DNA of 64,000 bases. Origin: Eunapius fragilis (lineage: Eukaryota; Porifera; Demospongiae; Spongillida; Spongillidae). Positions 46,785 to 60,909 of the stretch are shown one piece after another. The notes under the pieces were generated by a model that had not been told where the DNA came from, ran no database searches, and saw nothing but the letters and a program-made list of their open reading frames with translations. Where the stretch lies: assembly GCA_963681505.1 (NCBI GenBank), contig OY811989.1, positions 5,349,335 through 5,413,334 on the forward strand. The letters are read 5' to 3'. Position 1 is the stretch's first letter. Every line of letters begins with the position of its first letter. Made by a program: the position numbers and the translations under genes.

Positions 46785-48763
46785 AGTGGTAGTGGTAGTG
46801 GTAGTGGTAGTGGTAGTGGGATTGGTAGTAGTAGTGGTAGTGGGATTGGTAGTGGTAGGGGTAGTGGGATTGGATGTGGGATTGGTAGTGGTAGTGGTAG
46901 TGGTAGTAGGATTGGTAGTGGTAGTGGAAGTAGTAGTGGAATTGGAAGTGGTAGTGGGATTGGCCGTGGTAGTGGTAATGGGATTGGTAGTGGGATTGGT
47001 TGTGGTAGTGGTAGTGGGATTGGTAGTGGGATTGGTAGTGGTAGTGGTAGTGGGATTGGTAGTGGGATTGGTAGTGGTAGTGGTAGTGGGATTGGTAGTG
47101 GGATTGGTAGTGGTAATGGTAGAGGTAGTGGGATTGGTAGTGGTAGTGGTAGTGGGATTGGTAGTGCGATTGGTAGTGGGATTGGTAGTGGTAATTGAAG
47201 TGGTAGTGGGATTGGTAGGGGGATTGGTAGTGGTAGTGACAGTGGGATTGGTAGTGGTAGTGGTAGTGGGATTGGTAGTGGGATTGGTAGTGGTAGTGGT
47301 AGCAGTAGTGGGATTGGTAGTGGGATTGCAAGTGGTAGTGGTAGTGAGAGGGGGATTGATAGTGGTAGTGGTAATAGTGGGAATGGTAGTGGGATTGGTA
47401 GTGAATTGGAAGTGGTAGTGGTAGTGGGATTGGCGGTGGTAGTGGTAGTGGTAATGGGATTGGTAGTGGTTGTGGTAATGGGATTGGTAATGGGATTGGT
47501 AGTGGTAGAGGTAGTGGTAGTGGGATTGGTAGTGGGATTGATAGTGGTAGTGGTAGTGGTAGTGGGATTGGTCGTGGGATTGGTAATGGTAGTGGTAGTG
47601 GTAGTGTGATTGGTAGTGATAGTGGTAGAGGAAGTAGGATTGGTAGTGGTAGTGGTAGTGGGATTGGTAGTGAAAGTGGTAGAGGTAGTGGGTTTGGTAG
47701 TGGTAGTGGTAGTGGGATTGGTAGAGGGATTGGTAGTGGTAGTGGTAGAGGCAGTGGAATTAGTAGTGGTATTGGTAGTGGTATTGGTAGAGGGATTGGT
47801 AGTGGTAGAGGTAGTGGTAGTGGTAGTGGTAGTGGTAGTGGGATTGGTAATGGGATTGGTAGTGGTAGTGGTAGAGGGATTGGTAGTGGTAGTTGTAGTG
47901 GGATTGGTAGTGGTAGTGGTAGTGGTAGTGGGATTGGTAGTGGGATTGGTAGTGGTAGTGGTAGAGGTAGTGGGATTGGTAGAGGTAGTGGTAGTGGTAG
48001 TGGTAGTGGTAGTGGGAGTGGTATTGGTAGTGGCAGTGGTAGCGGTATTGGGATTGGTAGTGGGATTGGTAGTGGTACTGGCAGTGTGATTGGTAGTGCT
48101 AGTGGTAGTGGGATTGGTAGTGGGTTTGGTAGTGGTAGTGGTAGTGGTAGTGGGATTTGTAGTGGGATTGGTAATGGTAGTGGTAGTGGTAGTGGGATTG
48201 GTAGTGATAGTGATAGAGGTAGTGGGATTGATAGTGGTATTGGTAGTGGGAATGGTAGTGGGATTGGTAGTGGTAGTGGTAGTGGGATTGGTAGTGGTGG
48301 TGGTAGTGGGATTGGTAGTGGGATTGGTAGTGGTAGTGATAGAGTTAGTGCGATTGGTAGTTGTAGTGGTAGTGGTAGTGGGATTGGTAGTTGGATTCGT
48401 AGTGGGATTGGTAGTGGTAATTGTAGTGGTAGTGGGATTGGTAGTGGTAGTGGCAGTGGGATTGGTAGTGGTAGTGGTAGTGGGATTGGTAGTGGGAATG
48501 GTAGTGGTAGTGGAAGTGGTAGTGGGATTGGTAGTGTGATTGATAATGGTAGTGGTAGTGGTAGTGGGATTGGTAGTAATAGTGGTAGAGGTAGTGGGAT
48601 TGGTAGTGGTAGTGGGATTGATAGTGGGATTGGCAGTGGTAGTGGGAGAGGTAGTGGGATTGGTAGTGGAATTGGTAGTGGTAATGGTAGTGGGATTGGT
48701 AGTGGTAGTGGTAGAGGTAGTGGTAGTCGGATTGGTAGTGGTAGTGGAAGTGGGATTGGTGGT
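46785..48763 (+). repeat. GGTAGT/GGGATT hexamer array
   Basis: Nearly 2 kb built from two hexamers, GGTAGT and GGGATT, with scattered point variants such as GGTAGA, GGTAAT and GAAAGT. The typical pattern is two or three GGTAGT then one GGGATT. Cytosine is almost absent from the plus strand. The lattice keeps a 6-bp register over long stretches, so all frames stay open: Gly-Ser/Gly-Ile on the plus strand, and Thr-Asn-Pro, Pro-Leu or His-Tyr repeats on the minus strand, including a 751-codon frame at 48955-46700. These frames are by-products of the repeat. The array passes directly into array 4 at 48763/48764. Confidence 0.95.
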
Positions 48764-51700
48764 GCAATTGGTTCCATCGGCCCAATTGGCGCGAAATGTC
48801 CTATTGATGCCAATTGGGCCAATTTGTTCCACGGGCCCAATTGGTGCGATATGTCCCAAAAAATTAATGCTAATTGGGCCAATTGGTTCCATCGGCCCAA
48901 TTGGCGCCAGATGTACAATTAATGCCAATTGGGCCAATTGGTTCCATCGGTCCAATTGGCGCGATATGTACTATTCAAGCCAAACGGGCCAATTGGTTCC
49001 ACGGGCCCAATTGGTGCGATATGTCCCAATGAATTGATGCCAACTGGGCCAATTGGTTCCATCGGCCCAAATGGCGCGATATGTACTATTCAAGCCAATT
49101 GGGCCAATTGGTTCCACGGGCCCAATTGGTGCGATATGTCCCAATGAATTGATGCCGATTGGGCCAATTGGTTCCATCGGCCCAATTGGCGCAATACGTA
49201 CTATTTATGCCAATTGGGCCAATTGGTTCCACGGGCCCAATAGCTGTGCGATTTGTCCCAATGAATTGATGCCAATTGGGCCAATTGGTTCCATCGGCCC
49301 AATTGGCGCGATATGTACTATTCAAGCCAATTGGGCAAATTGGTTCCACGGGCCCAATTGGTGCGAAATGTCCCAATGAATTGGTGCCAATTAAGCCAAT
49401 TGGTTCCATCGGCCCAATTGGCGCGATATGTCCTATTAATGCCAATTGGGCCAATTGGTTCCACGGGCCCAATTGGTGCGATATGTCCCAATGAATTGAT
49501 GCCAATTGGACCAATTGGTTCCACGGGCCCAATTGGTGCGATATGTCCCAATGAATTGATGCCAATTGGGCCAATTGGTTCCGTCGGCCCAATTGGCGCG
49601 ATATATACTATTTATGCCAATTGGGCCAATTGGTGCGATATGTCACAATGACTTGATGCCAATTGGGCCAATTGGTTCCATCGGCCCAATTGGCGCGATA
49701 TGTACTATTCAAGCCAATTAGGCCAATTGGTTCCACGGGCCCAATTAGTGCGATATGTACTATGTATGCCAATTAGGCCAATTGGTTCCACGGGCCCAAT
49801 TGGTGCGATATGTCCCAATGAATTAATGCCAATTGGGCCAATTGGGTCCACGGGCCCAATTGGTGCGATATGTTCCAATGAATTAATGCCAATTGGGCCA
49901 ATTGGTTCCACGGGCCCAATTGGAGCGATTTGTCCCAATGAATTGATGCCAATTGGGCCAATTGGTACCATCGGCCCAATTGGCACGATATGTACTATTT
50001 ATACTAATTGGGCCGATTGGTTCCACGGGCCCAATTGGTGCGATTTGTCCCATTGAATTGATGCCAATTGGGCCAATTGGTTCCATTGGCCCAATTGGCG
50101 CGATATGTACTATTCAAGCCAATTGGGCCAATTGGTTCCACGGGCCCAATTGGTGCGATATGTCCCAATGAATTGATGCCAATTGGGCCAATTGGTTCCA
50201 TCGGCCCATTTGGCGCGAAATGTCCTATTGATGCCAATTGGGCCAATTGATTCCACGGGCCCAATTGGTGCGATATGTCCGAATAAATTAATGCCAATTG
50301 GGCCAATTGGTTCCATCGGCCCAATTGGTGCCAGATGTACTATTAATGCCAATTGGGCCAATTGGTTCCATCGGCCCAATTGGCGCGATATGTAATATTC
50401 AAGCCAATTGGGCCAATTGGTTCCACGGTCCCAATTGGTGCGAAAGGTCCCGATGAATTGGTGTCAATTGGGCCAATTGGTTCCATCGGCCGAATTGGCG
50501 CGATATGTCCTATTTATGCCAATTGGGCCAATTGGTTCCACGGGACCAATTGGTGCGATATGTCCCAATGAATTGATGCCAATTGAGCCGATTGGTTCCA
50601 TCGGCCCATTTGGCGCGATATGTACTATTCAAGCCAATTGGCCCAATTGGTTCCTCGGGCCCAATTGGTGCGAAAGGTCATGATGAATTGGTGCCAATTG
50701 GGCCAATTGGTTTCATCGGCCCAATTGGTGCGATATGTCCCAATGAATTTATGCCAATTGGGCCAATTGGTTCCATCGGCCCAATTGGTGCCAGATTTAC
50801 TATTAATGCCAATTCGGCCAATTGGTTCCACGGGCCCAATTGGTGCGAAAGGTCCCGATGAATTAGTACCAAATGGGCCTATTGGTTCCATCGGCCCAAT
50901 TGGCGCGATATGTCCTATTTATGGCAATTGGGCCAATTGGTTCTACGGGCCCAATTGGTGCGATATGTCCCAATGAATTTATGCCAATTGGGCCAATTGG
51001 TTCCAACGGCCCAATTGGTGCCAGATTTACTATTAATGCCAATTGGGCCAATTGGTTCCACGGGCCCAATTGGTGCGAAAGGTCCCGATGAATTAGTACC
51101 AAATGGGCCTATTGGTTCCATCGGCCCAATTGGCGCGATGTGTCCTATTCATGCCAATTGGGCCAATTGGTTCCACGGGCCCAATTGGTGCGATATGTAC
51201 TACTTATGCCAATCGGGCCAATTGGTTCCACGGGCCCAATTGGCGCGAGATGTACTATATATGCCAATTGGGCCAATTGGTTCCACGGGCCCAATTGGTG
51301 CGATATGTCCCAATGAATTGATGCCAATTGGGCCAATTGGTTCCATCGGCCCAATTGGCGCAATATGTCCATTTGATGCCAACTGGGCCAATTGGTTCCA
51401 CGGGCCCAATTGGCACGATATGTACTATGTATGCCAATTGGGCTAATTGGTTCCACGGGCCCAATTGGTGCGATATGTCCCAATGAATTAATGCCAATTG
51501 GGCCAATTGTTTCCATCGGCCGAATTGGCGCGATAGGTACTATATATGCCAATTAGGCCAATTGGTTCCACGGGCCCAATTGGTGCGATATGTCCCAATG
51601 AATTGATGCCAAATGGGCCAATTGGTTCCGTCGGCCCAATTGGGGCGATATATACTATTTATGCCAATTGGGCCAATTGGTTCCACGGGCCCAATTGGTG

Positions 51701-51951
51701 CGATATGTCCCAATGAATTGATGCCAATTCGGCCAATTGGTTCCATCGGCCCAATTGGCGCGATATGTACTATTCAAGCCAATTGGGCCAATTGGTTCCA
51801 CGGGCCCAATTGGTGCGAAAGGTCCCGATGAATTGGTGCCAATTGGGCCAATTGGTACCATCGGCCCAATTGGCGCGATATGTCCTATTTATGGCAATTG
51901 GGCCAATTGGTTCCACGGGCCCAATTGGTGCGATATGTCCCAATGAATTAA

Positions 51952-53431
51952 TGCCAATTGGGCCAATTGGTTCCATCGGCCCAATTGGTGCCAGATTTAC
52001 TATTAATGCCAATAGGGCCAATTGGTTCCACGGGCCCAATTGGTGCGAAAGGTCCCGATGAATTAGTACCAAATGGGCCTATTGGTTCCATCGGCCCAAT
52101 TGGCGCGATACGTCCTATTCATGCCAATTGGGCCAATTGGTTCCACGGGCCCAATTGGTGCGATATGTACTACTTATGCCAATCGGGCCAATTGGTTCCA
52201 CGGGCCCAATTGGCGCGAGATGTACTATATATGCCAATTGGGCCAATTGGTTCCACGGGCCCAATTGGTGCGATATGTCCCAATGAATTGATGCCAATTG
52301 GGCCAATTGGTTCCATCGGCCCAATTGGAGCAATATGTCCAATTGATGCCAATTGGGCCAATTGGTTCCACGGGCCCAATTGGCACGATATGTACTATGT
52401 ATGCCAATTGGGCTAATTGGTTCCACGGGCCCAATTGGTGCGATATGTCCCAATGAATTAATGCCAATTGGGCCAATTGCTTCCATCGGCCGAATTGGCG
52501 CGATAGGTACTATATATGCCAATTGGGCCAATTGGTTCCACGGGCCCAATTGGTGCGATATGTCCCAATGAATTGATGCCAATTGGGCCATTTGGTTCCG
52601 TCGGCCCAATTGGGGTGATATATACTATTTATGCCAATTGGGCCAATTGGTTCCACGGGCCCAATTGGTGCGATATGTCCCAATGAATTGATGCCAATTG
52701 GGCCAATTGGTTCCATCGGCCCAATTGGTGCCAGATTTACTATTAATGCCAATAGGGCCAATTGGTTCCACGGGCCCAATTGGTGCGAAAGGTCCCGATG
52801 AATTAGTACCAAATGGGCCTATTGGTTCCATCGGCCCAATTGGCGCGATACGTCCTATTCATGCCAATTGGGCCAATTGGTTCCACGGGCCCAATTGGTG
52901 CGATATGTACTACTTATGCCAATCGGGCCAATTGGTTCCACGGGCCCAATTGGCGCGAGATGTACTATATATGCCAATTGGGCCAATTGGTTCCACGGGC
53001 CCAATTGGTGCGATATGTCCCAATGAATTGATGCCAATTGGGCCAATTGGTTCCATCGGCCCAATTGGAGCAATATGTCCAATTGATGCCAATTGGGCCA
53101 ATTGGTTCCACGGGCCCAATTGGCACGATATGTACTATGTATGCCAATTGGGCTAATTGGTTCCACGGGCCCAATTGGTGCGATATGTCCCAATGAATTA
53201 ATGCCAATTGGGCCAATTGCTTCCATCGGCCGAATTGGCGCGATAGGTACTATATATGCCAATTGGGCCAATTGGTTCCACGGGCCCAATTGGTGCGATA
53301 TGTCCCAATGAATTGATGCCAATTGGGCCATTTGGTTCCGTCGGCCCAATTGGGGTGATATATACTATTTATGCCAATTGGGCCAATTGGTTCCACGGGC
53401 CCAATTGGTGCGATATGTCCCAATGAATTGA
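51952..53431 (+). repeat. 740-bp tandem duplication in array 4
   Basis: 51952-52691 and 52692-53431 match at an offset of 740 bp, including private variants GCCAATAGGGCC, GGAGCAATATGTCC and GGGGTGATATATAC; they looked identical at every place compared. Related but diverged blocks occur from about 53660 and 59620. Edges are good to some tens of bases. Confidence 0.8.
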
Positions 53432-56055
53432 TGCCAATTGGGCCAATTGGTTCCATCGGCCGAATTGGCGCGATAGGTACTATATATGCCAATTAGGCCA
53501 ATTGGTTCCACGGGCCCAATTGGTGCGATATGTCCCAATGAATTGATGCCAAATGGGCCAATTGGTTCCGTCGGCCCAATTGGGGCGATATATACTATTC
53601 ATGCCAATTGGGCCAATTGGTTCCACGGGCCCAATTGGTGCGATATGTCCCAATGAATTAATGCCAATTGGGCCAATTGGTTCCATCGGCCCAATTGGTG
53701 CCAGATTTACTATTAATGCCAATTGGGCCAATTGGTTCCACGGGCCCAATTGGTGCGAATGGTCCCGATGAATTAGTACCAAATGGGCCTATTGGTTCCA
53801 TCAGCCCAATTGGCGCGATACGTCCTATTCATGCCAATTGGGCCAATTGGTTCCACGGGCCCAATTGGTGCGATATGTACTACTTATGCCAATCGGGCCA
53901 ATTGGTTCCACGGGCCCAATTGGCGCGAGATGTACTATATATGCCAATTGGGCCAATTGGTTCCACGGGCCCAATTGGTGCGATATGTCCCAATGAATTG
54001 ATGCCAATTGGGCCAATTGGTTCCATCGGCCCAATTGGAGCAATATGTCCAATTGATGCCAAATGGGCCAATTGGTTCCACGGGCCCAATTGGCACGATA
54101 TGTACTATGTATGCCAATTGGGCTAATTGGTTCCACGGGCCCAATTGGTGCGATATGTCCCAATGAATTAATGCCAATTGGGCCAATTGTTTCCATCGGC
54201 CGAATTGGCGCGATAGGTACTATATATGCCAATTGGGCCAATTGGTTCCACGGGCCCAATTGGTGCGATAAGTCCCAATGAATTGATGCCAATTGGGCCA
54301 TTTGGTTCCGTCGGCCCAATTGGGGTGATATATACTATTTATGCCAATTGGGCTAATTGGTTCCACGGGCCCAATTGGTGCGATATGTCCCTATGAATTG
54401 ATGCCAATTGGGCCAATTGGTTCCATCGGCCCAATTGGCGCGATATGTACTATTCAAGCCAATTGGGCCAATTGGTTCCACGGGCCCAATTGGTGCGAAA
54501 GGTCCCGATGAATTGGTGCCAATTGGGCCAATTGGCTCCATCGGCCCAATTGGCGCGATATGTCCTATTTATGCCAATTGGGCCAATAGGTTCCTCGGGC
54601 CCAATTGGTGCGATATGTCCCAATGAATTGATGCCAATTGGGCCAATTGGTTCCATCGGCCCAATTGGCGCAATACGTACTATTTATGCCAATTGGGCCA
54701 ATTGATTCCACGGGCCCAATTGGTGCAATTTGTCCCAATCAATTGATGCCAATTGGGCCAATTGGTTCCATCGGCCCAATTGGCGCGACATGTACTATTC
54801 AAGCCAATTGGGCCAATTGGTTCCACGGGCCCAATTGGTGCGATATGTCCCAATGAATTGATGCCAATTGGGTCAATTGGTTCCATCGGCCCAATTGGCG
54901 CGAAATGTCCTATTGATGCCAATTGGGCCAATTGGTTCCACGGGCCCAATTGGTGCGATGTGTCCCAATAAATGAATGCCAATTGGGCCAATTGGTTCCA
55001 TCTGCCCAATTGGCGTCAGATGTACAATTAATGCCAATTGGGCCAATTGGTTCCATCGGCCCAATTGGCGCGATATGTCCTATTGATACCAATAGGGCCA
55101 ATTGATTCCACGTGCCCAATTGGCGCGATATGTACAACGTATGCCAATCGGGTCAATTGGTTCCACGGGCCCAATTGGTGCGATGTGTCCCAATGAATTA
55201 ATGCCAATTGGGCCAATTGGTTCCATCGGCCGAATTGGCGCGATATGTACTATTTATGCCAATTGTGCCAATTGGTTCCAAGGGCCCAATTGGTAAGATT
55301 TGTCCCAATGAATCGATGCCAATTGGGCCAATTGGTTCCGTCGGCCCAATAGGCGCGATATGTACTATTTATGCCAATTGGGACAATTTATTCCACGGGC
55401 CCAATTGGAGCAATATGTCCCAATGAATTGATGCCAATTGGGCCAATTGGCTCCATCTGCCCAATTGGCGCGATATGTACTACTAATGACAATTGGGCCA
55501 ATTGGTTCCACAGGCCCAATTGGTGCGATTTGTCCCAATAAATTGATGCCAATTGGGCCAATTGGTTCCATCGACCCAATTGGCGCGATATGTACTATTC
55601 AAGCCAATTTGGCCAATTGGTTCCACGGGCCCAATCGGTGCGATGTGTCCCAATGAATTGATGCCAATTGGGCCAGTTGGTTCCATCGGCCCAATTGGCG
55701 CGATATGTACTAATCAAGCCAATTGGGCAAATTGGTTCCACGGGCCCAATTGGTGCGATATGTACTATCTATGCCAATTGGGCCAATTGGTTCCACGGGC
55801 CCAATTGGCGCGAGATGTACTATATATGCCAATTGGGCCAAATCGTTCCAAGGGCCCAATTGGTGCGACATGTCCCAATGAATTGATGCCAATTGGGCCA
55901 ATTGGTTCCACGGGCCCAATTGGTGCGATATGTCCCATTGAATTGATGCCAATTGGGCCGATTGGTTCCATCGGCCCAATTGGCGCGATATGTACTATTC
56001 AAGCCAATTGGGCCAATTGGTTCCTCGGGCCCAATTGGTGCGAAAGGTCCCGATG

Positions 56056-58170
56056 AATTGGTGCCAATTGGGCCAATTGGTTCCATCGGCCCAATTGGCG
56101 CGATATGTCCTATTTATGGCAATTGGGCCAATTGGTTCCACGGGCCCAATTGGTGCGATATGTCCCAATGAAGTTATGCCAATTGGGCCAAATGGTTCCA
56201 TCGGCCCAATTGGTGCCAGATTTAATATTAATGCCAATTGGGCCATTTGGTTCCACGGGCCCAATAGGTGCGAAAGGTCCCGATGAAATAGTACCAAATG
56301 GGCCAATTGGTTCCATCGGCCCAATTGGCGCGATATGTCCTATTCATGCCAATTGGGCCAATTGGTTCCACGGGCCCAATTGGTGCGATATGCACTACTT
56401 ATGCCAATCGGGCCATTTGGTTCCACGGGCCCAATTGGCGCGAGATGTACTATATATGCCAATTGGGCCAATTGGTTCCACGGGCCCAATTGGTGCGATT
56501 TGTCCCAATGAATTGATGCCAATTGGGCCAATTGGTTCCGTCGGCCCAATTGGTGCGATATATACTATTCATGCCAATTGGGCCAATTGGTTCCACGGGC
56601 CCAATTGGTGCGATATGTCCCAATGAATTGATGCCAACTGGGCCAATTGGTTCCATCGGCCCAAATGGCGCGATATGTACTATTCAAGCCAATTGGGCCA
56701 ATTGGTTCCACGGGCCCAATTGGTGCGATATGTCCCAATGAATTGATGCCGATTGGGCCAATTGGTTCCATCGGCCCAATTGGCGCAATACGTACTATTT
56801 ATGCCAATTGGGCCAATTGGTTCCACGGGCCCAATAGCTGTGCGATTTGTCCCAATGAATTGATGCCAATTGGGCCAATTGGTTCCATCGGCCGAATTGG
56901 CGCGATATGTACTATATATGCCAATTGGGCCAATTGGTTCCACGGGCCCAATTGGTGCGATATGTCCCAATGAATTGATGCCAATTGGGCCAATTGGTTT
57001 TGTCGGGCCAATTGGGGCGATATATACTATTTATGCCAATTGGGCCAATTGGTTCCACGGGCCCAATTGGTGCGATATGTCCCAATGAATTGATGCCAAT
57101 TGGGCCAATTGGTTCCATCGGCCCAATTGGCGCGATATGTCCTATTTATGGCAATTGGGCCAATTGGTTCCACGGGCCCAATTGGTGCGATATGTCCCAA
57201 TGAAGTTATGCCAATTGGGCCAAATGGTTCCATCGGCCCAATTGGTGCCAGATTTAATATTAATGCCAATTGGGCCATTTGGTTCCACGGGCCCAATAGG
57301 TGCGAAAGGTCCCGATGAAATAGTACCAAATGGGCCAATTGGTTCCATCGGCCCAATTGGCGCGATATGTCCTATTCATGCCAATTGGGCCAATTGGTTC
57401 CACGGGCCCAATTGGTGCGATATGCACTACTTATGCCAATCGGGCCATTTGGTTCCACGGGCCCAATTGGCGCGAGATGTACTATATATGCCAATTGGGC
57501 CAATTGGTTCCACGGGCCCAATTGGTGCGATTTGTCCCAATGAATTGATGCCAATTGGGCCAATTGGTTCCGTCGGCCCAATTGGTGCGATATATACTAT
57601 TCATGCCAATTGGGCCAATTGGTTCCACGGGCCCAATTGGTGCGATATGTCCCAATGAATTGATGCCAACTGGGCCAATTGGTTCCATCGGCCCAAATGG
57701 CGCGATATGTACTATTCAAGCCAATTGGGCCAATTGGTTCCACGGGCCCAATTGGTGCGATATGTCCCAATGAATTGATGCCGATTGGGCCAATTGGTTC
57801 CATCGGCCCAATTGGCGCAATACGTACTATTTATGCCAATTGGGCCAATTGGTTCCACGGGCCCAATAGCTGTGCGATTTGTCCCAATGAATTGATGCCA
57901 ATTGGGCCAATTGGTTCCATCGGCCGAATTGGCGCGATATGTACTATATATGCCAATTGGGCCAATTGGTTCCACGGGCCCAATTGGTGCGATATGTCCC
58001 AATGAATTGATGCCAATTGGGCCAATTGGTTTTGTCGGGCCAATTGGGGCGATATATACTATTTATGCCAATTGGGCCAATTGGTTCCACGGGCCCAATT
58101 GGTGCGATATGTCCCAATGAATTGATGCCAATTGGGCCAATTGGTTCCATCGGCCCAATTGGCGCGATAT
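56056..58170 (+). repeat. 1032-bp tandem duplication in array 4
   Basis: The block from about 56056 is repeated from about 57088 at a constant offset of 1032 bp, with shared variants GAAGTTATGCC, CCAGATTTAATATTAATG, CCCAATAGCTGTGCG and TTTTGTCGGGCC. All compared stretches are identical. The CCCAATAGCTGTGCG variant also occurs near 49235. Confidence 0.8.
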
Positions 58171-60909
58171 GTTCTATTTAAGCCAATTGGGCCAATTGGT
58201 TCCACGGGCCCAATTGGTGCGAAAGGTCCCGATGAATTGGTGCCAATTTGGCCAATTGGTTCCATCGGCCCAATTGGCGCGATATGTCCTATTTATGCCA
58301 ATTGGGCCAATTGGTTCCACGGGCCCAATTGGTGGTATATGTCCCAATGAATTGATGCCAATTGGGCCAATTGGTTCCATCGATCCAATTGGCGCGATAC
58401 GTACTATTTATGCCAATTGGGCCAATTGGTTCCACGGGCCCAATTGGTGCGATTTGTCCCAATGAATTGATGCCAATTGGGCCAATTGGTTCCATCGGCC
58501 CAATTGGCGCGACATGTATTATTCAAGCCAATTGGGCCAGTTGGTTCCACGGGCCCAATTGGTGCGATATGTCCCAATGAATTGATGCCAATTGGGCCAA
58601 TTGGTTCCATATGCCCAATTGGCGCGATATGTCCTATTTATGCCAATTGGGCCAATTGGTTCCACGGGCCCAATTGGAGCGATATGTACTATTTATGCCA
58701 ATCGGGCCTATTGGTTCCACGGGCCCAATTGGTGCGATATGTCCCAATAAAGTAATGCCAATTGAGCCAATTGGTTCCATCGGCCCAATTGGCGCCAGAT
58801 ATACTATTTATGCCAATTGGGCCAATTGGTTCCACGGGCCCAATTGGTGCGAAAGGTCCCGATGAATTGGTGCCAAATGGACCAATTGGTTCCCTCGGCC
58901 CAATTGGCGCGATATGTCCTATATATGCCAATTGGGCCAGTTGGTTCCACGGGCCCAATTGGTGCGCTATGTCCCAATGAATTGATGCCAATTGGGCCAA
59001 TTGGTTCCATCGGCCCAATTGGCGCAATATGTCCAATTGATGCCAATTGGGCCAATTGGTTCCACGGGCCCAATTGGCACGATATGTACTATGTATGCCA
59101 ATTGGGCTAATTGGTTCCACGGGCCCAATTGGTGCGATATGTCCCAATGAATTAATGCCAATTGGGCCAATTGTTTCCATCGGCCGAATTGGCGCGATAG
59201 GTACTATATATGCCAATTAGGCCAATTGGTTCCACGGGCCCAATTGGTGCGATATGTCCCAATGAATTGATGCCAAATGGGCCAATTGGTTCCGTCGGCC
59301 CAATTGGGGCGATATATACTATTTATGCCAATTGGGCCAATTGGTTCCACGGGCCCAATTAGTGCGATATGTCCCAATGAATTGATGCCAATTGGGCCAA
59401 TTGGTTCCATCGGCCCAATTGGCGCGATATGTACTATTCAAGCCAATTGGGCCAATTGGTTCCACGGGCCCAATTGGTGCGAAAGGTCCCGATGAATTGG
59501 TGCCAATTGGGCCAATTGGTACCATCGGCCCAATTGGCGCGATATGTCCAATTTATGGCAATTGGGCCAATTGGTTCCACGGGCCCAATTGGTGCGATAT
59601 GTCCCAATGAATTAATGCCAATTGGGCCAATTGGTTCCATCGGCCCAATTGGTGCCAGATTTACTATTAATGCCAATAGGGCCAATTGGTTCCACGGGCC
59701 CAATTGGTGCGAAAGGTCCCGATGAATTAGTACCAAATGGGCCTATTGGTTCCATCAGCCCAATTGGCGCGATACGTCCTATTCATGCCAATTGGGCCAA
59801 TTGGTTCCACGGGCCCAATTGGTGCGATATGTACTACTTATGCCAATCGGGCCAATTGGTTCCACGGGCCCAATTGGCGCGAGATGTACTATATATGCCA
59901 ATTGGGCCAATTGGTTCCACGGGCCCAATTGGTGCGATATGTCCCAATGAATTGATGCCAATTGGGCCAATTGGTTCCATCGGCCCAATTGGCGCAATAT
60001 GTCCAATTGATGCCAATTGGGCCAATTGGTTCCACGGGCCCAATTGGCACGATATGTACTATGTATGCCAATTGGGCTAATTGGTTCCACGGGCCCAATT
60101 GGTGCGATATGTCCCAAAGAATTAATGCCAATTGGGCCAATTGTTTCCATCGGCCGAATTGGCGCGATAGGTACTATATATGCCAATTGGGCCAATTGGT
60201 TCCACGGGCCCAATTGGTGCGATATGTCCCAATGAATTGATGCCAATTGGGCCAATTGGTTCCATCGGCCCAATTGGCGTGATATGTCCTATTTATGCCA
60301 ATTGGGCCAATTGGTTCCACGGGCCCAATTGGCGCGAGATGTACTATATATGCCAATTGGGCCAATTCGTTCCAAGGGCCCAATTGGTGCGACAATTCCC
60401 AATGAATTGATGCCAATTAGGCCAATTGGTTCCATCGGCCCAATTGGCGCAATATGTCCAATTAATGCCATTTGGGCCAATTGGTTCCACGGGCCCAATT
60501 GGCACAATATGTACTATGTATGCCAGTTGGGCCAATTGGTTCCACGGGCCCAATTGGGGCGATATGTCCCAATGAATTAATGCCAATTGGGCCAATTGGT
60601 TCCATCGGCCGAATTGGCGCGATACATACTATTTATGCCAATTGGACCAATTGGTTCCACGGGACGAATTGGAGCGATATGTCCCAATGAATTGATGCCA
60701 ATTGGGCCAATTGGTTCCGTCGGCCCAATTGGCGCGATATATACTATTTATGCCAATTGGGCCAATTGGTTCCACGGGCCCAATTGGTGCGATATGTCAC
60801 AATGACTTGATGCCAATTGGGCCAATTGGTTCCATCGGCCCAATTGGCGCGATATGTACTATTCAAGCCAATTAGGCCAATTGGTTCCACGGCCCAATTA
60901 GTGCGATAT

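Noticed and set aside
46785-48763. Interstitial telomere repeat (GGGATT resembles TTAGGG)
   Set aside because: The hexamer is not a rotation of TTAGGG, and it is interspersed with GGTAGT rather than being tandem by itself.
46700-48955. 751-codon Thr/Asn/Pro-rich frame and overlapping Pro-Leu and His-Tyr frames
   Set aside because: A hexamer lattice free of stops opens all frames. The frame even continues into the unrelated array 4. No conserved domain or signal peptide is seen.
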